Assembly: GCA_016110215.1 (NCBI GenBank)
Contig: JADWQD010000016.1
Span: forward strand, 744,001-808,000
Direction of reading: 5' to 3'
DNA from: Capronia americana
Lineage: Eukaryota > Ascomycota > Eurotiomycetes > Chaetothyriales > Herpotrichiellaceae
DNA: 64,000 nucleotides
Made by a program: the position numbers and the translations under genes
The notes under the pieces: generated by a model
What the model was told of the DNA's origin: nothing
What the model saw: only the letters and a program-made list of their open reading frames with translations
Database searches by the model: none
In this document: positions 55,538 through 64,000 of the stretch, piece after piece
Layout: each line of letters begins with the position of its first letter
Position numbering within the stretch: position 1 is the first letter of the stretch

Positions 55538-57388
55538 ATGGGTCTTGGTATTCTCGAAGACCGTCACCTGGACCATGTCCCCGGCACAGCCTTGCTCGCG
55601 GATATGTTAGATGCGGAGCATCATCAATTTCACGGTATGAATCGGGATTCTACTGGCCTGGGACCGCAGATGGCCAACTGATACTTGTTAGGTCGTGATA
55701 CTTCTGGACTTAAACACGCGAAGGGAGGCAATGCCGACATTGTGCTCGTCCCTCAACCCAGCGAGTCCCCCAGAGACCCGTTGAACTGGCCAATGTGGAA
55801 GAAGGATCTTCTCCTCCTCATTATCAGCGTTGATACCGCTGTTGTGGGATCGTGGGGGCCGATGATCAGTCCTGGCTTCGCACAGATGGCCGAGGACTGG
55901 CACATGTCGTATAACGCGCTCAACGGAGGCCTCGGCTGGGCCATCTTCGCCATCGGAATCTCATGCTTCATCACCAATGGGCTCTCGGTCAAATACGGCC
56001 GTCGACCGGTCATCATCCTCGGAAACCTCATCCTCTTCATCTCCTCGGTGTGGGGATACTTCGCGCACAGCTACCACTCGTTGCTCGCAAGTCGTATCTT
56101 CGGCGCCATCGGCATGTCTCCGTTCGAAGTCCTTACCACCGCCATCATCGGAGACATCTACTTCGTGCACGAGCGCGGCCTCCGTCTCGCGTTCTGGGGC
56201 CTTTGCCTGAGTATCGGGGTCGGCGGCGGTAGTTGCATTTCCGGTTACATCATCGAGGACATCGGCTGGAACTGGACGTACGGGATCTGCGCATGCTTGT
56301 ACGGCGCGTTCATCATTTTGATTTTCTTTTTCGTGCCCGAGACGGTCTACAAGCGAGATCCCGCGTATAACCTGGACCTGGGCACCACGGATCATACCTT
56401 CGAGACACTCGAGGCGACAGAGCGCAAGGGCGAACACATGGAACATCTCGAGACGACCAAGACAGGTAGCAAGGTCGCGCACCGAGAAGTGCTGTACACG
56501 GGCGCAGAAGAGAAGCCTTACACCTTCTGGGAGGAACTCCGTCCCTTGCGAGGCGCCGAGTCCGACGAAAACTTGCTGGCGATCATTGTGCGGCCGTTCG
56601 GCATGCTCTTGTTCCCTCAGGTGCTGTACGGGTTCATCACCTACGGTCTCTCGACGTCGTGGCTGGTCGTGATGATTTCGGTGCTGGCGCAGCTTTTCAC
56701 CGGCCCTCCCTACAACTTTAGTGTCTCGGATGTTGGTCTGATCAGCATCGCGGCCCTGGTCGCGTCGTTGCTCGGCTTTGTGGCTGGGCCGATGAACGAC
56801 TGGACAGTCAAGAAGCTTGCCCGTTGGAACGGAGGCATCTACGAACCGGTAAGGCTGTCGTCTCCTTTCCCCCCCTTGCGAACGGACTAACCCGGATGTC
56901 ATCTTAGGAGTTCCGACTTGCCCTCAACTTCCTGACCCTCATCCTCGGTGTGGTTGGTTTCTTCGGCTTTGGCGCGACGCTGCAAAACGAGGCTCCCTGG
57001 GCTGGACCTGTGGTTCTCTATGGCATCATCTACTTCTCCATGTCATTCCTCAACATCGGCATCTACGGCTACATCACCGAGTGCCACAGGAACAAAGCGC
57101 CCGAGGCGTTTGCGTCGCTCAACCTCCGGAACATCTACAGCTTTGGCATGAACTACTTCATCAGTGGTAAGTTGGGATTTGCCGACATCGTCCATCTATC
57201 GTGGTCTGCCAAGCTAATCACGTCTGACAGACTGGATCACCAAGCAGGGTCCGCTCGAAGTCTTCTCGACCATCGGCGGCCTTCATATCTTTATCTGCCT
57301 GCTGACCATTCCGATGTGGATTTTTGGCAAGCGGTGCCGAAGTTTCACGGCCAGGAATCCTGTTTTTAGGAAGATACAGCAAACTTGA
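55538..57388 (+). CDS. MFS transporter, DHA1-like drug:proton antiporter type
   Basis: Membrane carrier of 556 residues in four exons: 55538-55634, 55692-56848, 56908-57166 and 57231-57388. The start has a strong context (TCACCATGG). The family entry motif PRDPLNWPMWKKD precedes the first membrane helix. Motif A is present (LSVKYGRRPVI), and twelve hydrophobic segments can be counted. A charged central loop of about 80 residues splits the halves. The pattern resembles DHA1/HOL-type multidrug or polyamine transporters, but the substrate is not assignable. All junctions keep frame: HGRDTSG, YEPEFRLAL and FISDWITKQG. The last helix reads LHIFICLLTIPMWIFG. It lies head-to-tail before the MOSC gene. 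Confidence 0.9.
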
Positions 57389-58164
57389 ATGAAAGTTCGA
57401 GGGCAGGTCCGGCTCCATCACCACGAGTAGGCTGGACAAATACTTGTGCCTACGCGCTGTGGCGGACGTGCTCCTGTACTGTACTTCTGGGTCAGTTGCA
57501 CATGCAATTCTCAGAGCGGATCTGATCTGAAGGGAAGAGTAGGAGGTAGATAGATATGTACTTGGACATATTCGAGAGTCTTAAGCCATCCACAGCACAA
57601 ACAGTTATCTTGCCTTTATCTTCCCGCGACATATTGCGTTTCCCAGCTGGAGACTCGGTGATATACCTCGCACGGGAGGTAAAAGACCACACTCGACCTC
57701 ACGCTTACTGGGTACTTTCGCCCTCGATTTGATAAGCCTGACATTCGCTCCCTCGGCCTTTGCAATGCGGGGTCGCCATTGTCCGAAAGGGCGTGTACGA
57801 GTACTTGAGCCTATCTTTGATGAGCACCTCTGTGGAGCAAACTGCGTACGTACCAGGTAGACACCCTAATGCTGCTGTGCCTAACAGTCGCTGTCCGCTT
57901 GTCACGAATCATTGGAGCTTCTTCGTCTGACTTCCACTGCTTCGATTCCTGCGGTTCGCTTGAATCTATCTACCTACTGACAGATCTGGTGGGAGACCTG
58001 GAAACGCGCTTCTCCGCAATTCCGGCTCAAGCGATTCCAGGAACTGACCGACAGGAGGGGCTAGTTTTCTGATCTCGAAAGGAGGGTAGGGAAGAGAGCA
58101 GAGAGTGACAGGAGGAATAACGCTGGGACACGTCAAGCAATTACCGTCCGACAGGAGCCTCGAG
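57389..58164. other. Intergenic, MOSC upstream region
   Basis: 776 bp between two plus-strand genes. Contains a TACGAGTAC motif at about 57797. No gene seen. Confidence 0.5.
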
Positions 58165-59469
58165 ATGGCGGAGGCGACGCCGGCATCAGGCAAGATGCAT
58201 GTGAAGCAGGTATGTACAGTATCGTCCTGTGGCAGATGGGGTTTCGAATAGCGTCGCCTTGCCACCACGCACCCAACTGTCCTGGAGACTCATATTCCCC
58301 TGAATCGCAGATCTACACCTACCCGATCAAATCCATCCGAGGCATCTCGCTCCCGTGCCTGAGCGCGACGTATACGGGCTTCCCGCACGACCGACGGTTC
58401 ATGCTCTTCGACGTCAAACAGGGCAAGAACATGCACGTGGCCTATCACGTCGAGATGTGTCTCTTCACCACGGCTTTCGACGACGCCACGACGCCCAAGG
58501 AGGTCATCGTGACGTACACGAAGGATCACGTCTTTGACCACCCCGAGAAGAAGGTCGGCGCGGAGGCGCTTCACGTTTCGTTGGACCCGGCGACAGAAGG
58601 CCTGGACGAGGTCGAGATCACGATGCACTCCAGCCCCGTCGTCGGCTACGACATGGGCGAGAAGTACGATGCCTGGTTCTCCGAGCGGTTCGGCTACGAG
58701 GTCAAATTGCTGTACATTGGCGGGAACAGCAGGAAGGTGCTGGGAAACATGCCGCCGGACGTCGCGGCGGGGCAACAGTCCGAAAGCCCGGTAACTGGCA
58801 GCGGCAGCACGTGGCTGGGCAGCCTCACCTCGACGGCGGTTTCATTGCTCCGCACCGTGACCGGCGCGGGATACGAAGGGGTAGACCGGGGCATTTCGTT
58901 CGCCGATGTGGCGCCTTACCTCGTCATCAGCACCAAGTCGTGGGAGGACGCCCAGCGCCGGCTCGACGGCTCCGGCGAGGTCGTCGACATCTCCAAGTTC
59001 CGGCCTAACATCATCGTCGACGGCGCCGACGCGGCCTTCGAGGAGGACTACTGGGCCGGGCTGGAGATCGGCGACGCCGGCACCAAGATCGTGCTCACCC
59101 AGAACTGCGCCCGGTGCAACAGCCTCAACGTCGACTACGACACCGGCAAGGTCGGCGAGGGCGAGTCCGGCAAGATCCTGAAGAAGCTGCAGAGCGACCG
59201 CCGCGTCGATCCCGGCGCCAAGTGGTCGCCTGTCTTTGGCCGGTATGGCTTCCTCGCCCGGATCCCCGAGGGGAAGGAGGCCCCGACAGTGAGCGTCGGT
59301 GATGAGGTCAGGGTGGTGAAGAGGAACAAGGAGAGGACGAAATTCGGTAAGTGTGTTGTTGCGTCCCTTCCCTTCTTCTCCCTTCCGTTGCCACGTCGTG
59401 ATCGAGAGTCCATGAGTACACGAGAGAGCTGACTTGGTGATAGAATGGCCCAACCTGAGCACTAGTTGA
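58165..59469 (+). CDS. MOSC-domain protein, mARC-like
   Basis: Predicted molybdenum-cofactor protein of the mitochondrial amidoxime reducing component family, which reduces N-hydroxylated compounds. Exons 58165-58209, 58311-59346 and 59444-59469 give 368 residues. The beta-barrel N-terminal domain starts with IYTYPIKSIRGI. The MOSC domain follows, with the conserved FRPNIIVDGADA and the Mo-binding cysteine motif C281-A-R-C284 (CARCNSLNVDYDTGK); C284 aligns with the cysteine ligand of human mARC1. No clear presequence is visible in the short first exon. Last exon only 8 codons. A minisatellite with an assembly gap begins 18 bp past the stop. Confidence 0.9.
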
Positions 59470-59486
59470 AGAGATGGAATATGGAA

Positions 59487-59706
59487 TCTGTCTGTGGCTG
59501 TCTGTCTGTCTGTCTGTGGCTGTCTGTCTGTCTGTCTGTGGCTGTCTGTCTGTCTGTCTGTGGCTGTCTGTCTGTCTGTCTGTGGCNNNNNNNNNNNNNN
59601 NNNNNNNNNNNNNNNNNNNNNNNNNNNNNNNNNNNNNNNNNNNNNNNNNNNNNNNNNNNNNNNNNNNNNNNNNNNNNNNNNNNNGCTGTCTGTCTGTCTG
59701 TCTGTT
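59487..59706. repeat. 22-bp minisatellite interrupted by gap
   Basis: At least four direct copies of a 22-bp unit (TGTC repeated four times then TGTGGC), with GGC marks at 59496, 59518, 59540, 59562 and 59584, exactly 22 apart. The array enters 98 N and re-emerges as TGTC repeats ending near 59706. The true length is unknown. Confidence 0.9.
59587..59684. other. Assembly gap (98 N)
   Basis: Run of N inside the minisatellite; probably the assembler failed to span the tandem array. Gap size may not equal real length. Confidence 0.99.
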
Positions 59707-59991
59707 TGCTACGCTGGCGTCCTGTTGCCCGTCCAGCATTTGTGCTTCTCCAAGCCCGGCGTCCGCCGATAACCTGGCTTAATGCTTTTAATGCCCGATT
59801 CCGGGGGTATCATGCAAACCTCTATCCTACCGCCCGTGTCCATGCAATTCGTAGTCCAACACGCTTGGCGCGTGCTCCCCGTCCTGTGATTGCTCACCAC
59901 GTCAAGTCATTGCCCGTTCCCAATGCAGTGTCGTAACCAAAGTTCATGCCTCATCCATGACCCACGCATACGTCGTAAATGCTCCACCAAG

Positions 59992-60900
59992 TCATTTCGT
60001 CCCCGGCGTGAACATTCCCCGGATACTGGGCTGCCCACTACCTCCCAACCTTTTCTCGACGCCCTTGGGCACGTACCGACTCTCCGGCTGTCTCACGCCC
60101 TTCTCGACACTGTCCATGACCCACTGCGCGGTTACATATCTCACGCCGTTCCCCAAGCCGCGCACGAGCTTGACTTCCTTGTCGATCTTCCTGCTGGCCA
60201 GTCCGCCTCCGTCGGTAAACTCGTTGCCGAGAATGACATGCGTGACGGTGCGGCGGCCGAGGGCTATGGAAGTGTTGCCGCCGTGTCGCACAAAGAGATG
60301 CTTGAGTTTGTGGTCGGATATTAGTGGGGCGGTGGAGCCGTTCAGGTAGATTCTGAGATTGCGGAAGATCTGGGGTGGCGGCTCGACGGTAGCTGATGGG
60401 GATGTAGAGGCGTCACTTGGAATCTCTTGCTTGCCTGATGAGGATGGAACGTCTTCACGGTCCGATGCTGTAGTCTCGTGCCGCCGCTCCGTCCCTCCGT
60501 CAGTCAACTTCGATCGCTTGCCTCCGGGAATCGATTCTTCGTTCGCACCGTCCCCGCCTGATCGCTTGCGACTCCCGCTCATCAATTCCCTAATATCCTG
60601 CCATCCTTCCTCCCTTAGACCCGGCGCTCCAACCTCCCAGCCGGCATTCTCCTTGCGTCTATCCTTGTTGAAGTTCTCGCTCCCCGCTCCTACCAGATCA
60701 GACAAGTGCTGCTGTCCGCCACGCCCTGTCGCGTCTTTGAGCTGATGCGTCAGTTTGTAGGTCCGCGAATCACGCCATGACGTGCTTCCCGAAAGTCGGT
60801 TCTCTGCTCTTTGATGGCCCGTTGAGGAGGAATTGAACGGGTCAAAGAACGTGCGTGTCGGTGCAGGTGGAGACAGCCGTCTAGAGGGGTGAGTCGGCAT
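59992..60900 (-). CDS. BRCT-domain protein
   Basis: 302 residues, intronless. The first 180 residues are disordered and basic/Ser-rich, with a possible nuclear signal (GGKRSKL). A single BRCT domain spans about 180-285: IFRNLRIYLNGSTAPLISDH, HGGNTSIALGRRTVTHVILG, and the conserved Trp in YVTAQWVMDSVE. The NGSTAPLISD-type opening resembles the BRCT of translesion polymerase Rev1, but no polymerase follows. BRCT domains bind phosphoproteins or DNA ends in repair and checkpoint complexes; a nuclear repair role is inference. It is divergent from the carboxypeptidase gene. Confidence 0.86.
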   Translation of the reverse strand: MPTHPSRRLSPPAPTRTFFDPFNSSSTGHQRAENRLSGSTSWRDSRTYKLTHQLKDATGRGGQQHLSDLVGAGSENFNKDRRKENAGWEVGAPGLREEGWQDIRELMSGSRKRSGGDGANEESIPGGKRSKLTDGGTERRHETTASDREDVPSSSGKQEIPSDASTSPSATVEPPPQIFRNLRIYLNGSTAPLISDHKLKHLFVRHGGNTSIALGRRTVTHVILGNEFTDGGGLASRKIDKEVKLVRGLGNGVRYVTAQWVMDSVEKGVRQPESRYVPKGVEKRLGGSGQPSIRGMFTPGTK

Positions 60901-61740
60901 CTTGTGGGAGGGATGGCGGTGATGCCCTCGCCGATTCCATCGAGCTTGTGTGGTTGTTCATTGTCCCGTTGTTGTCCAGGTGATGAAAATCATCCTTCAA
61001 TGGACTTTTGCCACCGGTTCGCGCTCCACTGAAAACACGCAACACGCGCATTCACACGCAATCACGTGAGTGTCACTGCCTGTACTCCCCTCTTCACGTG
61101 GTAAATCACGTGCGCACCTTTTGACCAGCTCTAACCTTCTCGCGATCCTTAGCTCCTCGTCCCTCAGACTTCCAATACTTGCGATTTCCGTCGGTAATGC
61201 CGTTGAGAACCACTCTCGTTACTCAGGATGATTTTAGGCTTCCCTGGCTGCTAGAGTTCCAAGAACGCTAGCGGTGCCGGCTGGCCTCTACAACACGGCA
61301 TAGTCGTTGCCTTCAGGTGGGAGCTGAGGGGTCGAGGCGATCGTGGCTTGAGCTGAAATCCATGTTCGCTACCCGCTTCGACGTCCGGTTCATGCTCCTA
61401 TGATCCCGGCCGCGCGCCCGTTCGAGGTCATTTGAATAACTGGCTACGTCCGGTCACATGTATCCGGTCAATTGAACGGTTTCCTGTTCTGGCCCTAACT
61501 CAGTCGCTAGTCAACAAGGCGTGCCTTCAAACGCTGCTGCTATGTCGACGGCTTATGAGCCATGGAAAGATGGCTTCGTTGCAAACTGTACCGGCAACAT
61601 TGACCCAAAATGGGCTCGCTCAGAGGATTTCTCTGTCGACGAATAATATTTATACTCAGGCCGATGCAACTTAATCGCCGCCATGACTGTCTTCTCAGTT
61701 TCTCTTCATCTTCTCACCCTGTCCCAAGTATCTGCTCAAA
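60901..61740. other. Divergent promoter region with E-box cluster
   Basis: 840 bp between BRCT (-) and carboxypeptidase (+). Three TCACGTG sites lie within 51 bp at 61062-61112. No gene seen. Confidence 0.6.
61062..61112. promoter_or_regulatory. Triple E-box cluster (TCACGTG x3)
   Basis: TCACGTG at 61062-61068, 61094-61100 and 61106-61112, all in the same orientation; the last two are 5 bp apart. It lies 162 bp upstream of the BRCT start codon and 629 bp upstream of the carboxypeptidase start, so the BRCT gene is the nearer target. Role inferred. Confidence 0.5.
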
Positions 61741-63638
61741 ATGCGTTCTCAGCACTGGACTGCGCCTCTGCTGGTGGCAAGCTTACTCCTAGGAAGCATT
61801 GGTGCTATGCGACAAGGCGGGATGCTCTCAGAAGCCGTCCGACGAGAGCTCGGAAAGCGAGCGGCAGCCCCAGGATCGACACCAATGCAGACTGTGGAAA
61901 CCCGTGCTGCTCCTCATAGATTTTACAACAACGATACCAAAGGTCAGGCTTTCTCCCAGCTCGTCTGTGCGCTTCTTCAGACCGTGCTCACACTTCTTGG
62001 GTTACCAGAATATTTTGTGGAGTCTCTGCCAGAAATGGACTTCAACCTGGGCGAACTGTATTCAGGCGTGATTCCAATCGACGCGAACAACGCCTCTCGA
62101 GGATTGTTCTTTGTGTTTCAGCCTCGTGTCGGAGCCCCGGTTGATGAGATTACCATCTGGTTAAATGGCGGACCCGGTAAGTTGAGTATATGTGCCTGTG
62201 AAGTATCACTGACCCTGGCAGGCTGCAGCTCCCTTGAAGGATTTCTTCAGGAGAACGGCAAGTTTCAATGGGCTTGGGGCCAGTTCACGCCGACCATCAA
62301 TCACTATTCTTGGGTGAACCTTTCCAACGTCCTATGGTAATTCTCCTTGGAACTCCAATTCTTCTGAGTCCTCGGCTAACTACAAGTCGTCGATTAATTC
62401 AGGGTTGAATACCCAGTTGGCGTTGGATTCTCCATTGGAGACTCTCGCGCAACCAGCGAAGAAGGAATCGCTGAGGAATTCAACGACTTCTTCCTCAACT
62501 TCCAAACCCTTTTTGGTATTTCAAATTTCAAGATCTATGTTACTGGAGAAAGCTACGCAGGAAGATATGTCCCTTACATCGCGTCCGGCATGTTGGACAG
62601 GAACGATTCCACTCACTTCAACCTTTCTGGTACATGGTTCTCACCGGTCAACGCACGACTGCATTTACTGACCGGGTCTAGGTGCGCTTACATATAATCC
62701 TACAATTGGCGAGTTTTCCTGGGTCCAGACACAAGCTGTGATATACCCTCTGCTCCAACAAAACACCAATGTCTTGGGATACAACAAGTCGTTCATGGCT
62801 ACGTTGGCGTCGCTCGACAAGTCGTGTGGCTATGCAAATTACCGGGAGACGTATTTCAAGTTCCCGCCCGCAAAGGTTCAGCCTCCTAAGTACTTCAACT
62901 CAAGCAGCGATGCAGCCTGCGACATATGGCATACCGCTTACTACGCCGCGTACGCAACCAATCCTTGCTTCAATCCCTACCTGATAAGCCTGCAATGTCC
63001 CTTGCAGGGAGATCCTCTGGGATTTCCCAGCGATCTCATCTACAGCTATCCGGGTGTCCCGGTCTATTTCAACCGCACGGACGTCAAGAAGGCCATGCAC
63101 GCGCCAGTTGACCGAGAGTGGTCGCTTTGCAACGGCAATCCCTTCCTGGGGGGTGAGGGTGGACCGCAAAACTTTGGCGATCTGTCGGCCGATCCCATCC
63201 AACGTGTCCTGCCTCGCGTGATTGAAGCCACCCAGCGAGTGCTCGTGTCCAACGCGGATCTCGACTTTGAAACCCCCACCACCGGAACTCAGCTGGCGAT
63301 CCAGAACATGACATGGGGCGGCAAAATGGGATTCCAAAGCAAGCCATCCAAACCCATCACCATCACGGAGCCAGACCTGCAATACGAAGCAGTCTTCACT
63401 TCCAGCGGCTTTGACGACGTGGACGATCCTCAGGGGACGATGGGTGTTCAACATTTCGAGCGAGGCTTGATGTGGGCGCAGTAAGTCAGCTTCTTTGAAT
63501 ACTTGTAGTCGTGCATTTGTGGACTAATGCTCTCGCCCGCCCAGGACGTATTATTGCGGACACATGCAACCTCAGTTCCAGCCGCGGTCGTCGTATCGGC
63601 ACCTCCAGTGGTTGTTGGGCCATATCGAGACGTTGTGA
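61741..63638 (+). CDS. Secreted serine carboxypeptidase (S10)
   Basis: Removes C-terminal residues from peptides, typically at acid pH. Five exons: 61741-62176, 62222-62336, 62403-62629, 62682-63480 and 63545-63638; 556 residues. The N-terminal signal peptide (TAPLLVASLLLGSIGA) predicts entry to the secretory path. The family motif WLNGGPGCSSLEGF spans the first intron. The triad is S234 (GESYAGRYVPY), Asp in NADLDFET (D454, or D452) and H532 (CGHMQPQFQP). Several N-x-S/T sites (NNAS, NDST, NLS, NKS, NMT) fit glycosylation. It lies downstream of a divergent promoter with E-boxes. Vacuolar or extracellular location cannot be told apart. Confidence 0.93.
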
Positions 63639-64000
63639 TGGAGCGAACGAGAAGCAAGAATCTGGTCCTGTAGTCCCAAGCAATTCGCTCTAACAAACTA
63701 GACGTGACATGCCCTCTGCTTGTCTTCTCAGTAAAGAATGTAACTCTCCTCCGTACAATTTGAATCTCGGAACCTGGCCGCGCCAAGCCTTTTGGAGAAG
63801 CGACTTTTTCTCGCCTGATGTTGAAATCTTGCGCCGACAATGCTGGTAACTCTGGCATTCCACGCCTAGGAAGCATACAGCGGCACGAGCAGCTGGAGAG
63901 TTAGACCCGCCTTTCACCTCGCTGCCAGGTCATTGCTGGGCCGGGAGATGAAGACGCTTGTGGCGCCGTCCCGAAATCTGTTGCGCTTCCTCCGATCTCA
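63639..64000. other. Intergenic, right edge
   Basis: Last 362 bp, 3' flank of the carboxypeptidase. No feature recognised. Confidence 0.5.

Larger units (their letters stand above)
59470..59991. other. Intergenic, convergent ends with array and gap
   Basis: 522 bp between the 3' ends of the MOSC (+) and BRCT (-) genes. It is mostly the 22-bp minisatellite and the N gap, then unremarkable sequence. Confidence 0.6.

Noticed and set aside
47836..59469. A secondary-metabolite cluster formed by the DUF2236, bZIP, MFS and MOSC genes
   Set aside because: No backbone synthase, P450 or other tailoring enzyme is present; the genes belong to unrelated pathways.

Overview
This window is nuclear DNA from a filamentous ascomycete (Pezizomycotina). 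The evidence is short 45-120 bp introns with GT/AG ends, fungal gene families (Zn2Cys6 and bZIP-DUF3425 regulators, a HET-domain protein, a fungal STAND-type N-terminal domain, Kap122-type importin, Met6, Ilv6) and long, ORF-poor intergenic stretches. A class cannot be fixed from sequence alone; the gene structures would fit Eurotiomycetes or relatives, but that is a guess. I see no rRNA, CRISPR array, complete transposon or convincing intact tRNA. One assembly gap (98 N) lies at 59587-59684.

Layout. 0-12 kb: a Zn2Cys6 regulator (-), a 2.7 kb gene-free stretch, exocyst SEC8 (-) and an importin-13/Kap122-type karyopherin (-). 12.7-25.5 kb: aminopeptidase P (+), a hypothetical protein (-), a metzincin protease (+), prephenate dehydratase (+), eRF1 (-), a vacuolar-type amino-acid transporter (+) and, ending at 25.5 kb, a DUF924 protein (-). 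26.4-40.3 kb is gene-poor and accessory-like: an alpha-carbonic anhydrase (-), a small STAND N-terminal-domain protein (+), a histidine phosphatase (+) and an MBL-fold hydrolase (+), mixed with broken genes. The relics are a 3-hydroxyisobutyrate-dehydrogenase-like gene at about 34.95-35.46 kb, a GH28 pectinase-like piece at 39.67-39.92 kb, a zinc-cluster piece at 37.55-37.67 kb, and several unidentified coding-looking stubs.

40.5-49 kb: ILV6 (+), a steroid-5-alpha-reductase-like membrane enzyme (+), MET6 (+) and an MpaB/rubber-oxygenase-like (DUF2236) protein (+). 49.4-64 kb: a four-exon bZIP-DUF3425 regulator (-) divergent from a large HET-domain protein (+), an MFS transporter (+), a MOSC/mARC-like molybdenum enzyme (+) followed by a 22-bp minisatellite containing the gap, a BRCT protein (-) and a secreted serine carboxypeptidase (+).

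How they fit together. Most genes are unrelated housekeeping genes: secretion, nuclear transport, translation termination, and amino-acid synthesis (PHA2, ILV6, MET6), turnover and storage. No biosynthetic cluster or new multi-gene system is evident. The most noteworthy signals are three paired TCACGTG-N5/6-TCACGTG direct repeats at separate loci, the relic-rich 26-40 kb stretch, and the bZIP/HET divergent pair. Multi-exon models were built by reading frame continuity and splice motifs by eye; all those given sum to whole codons.
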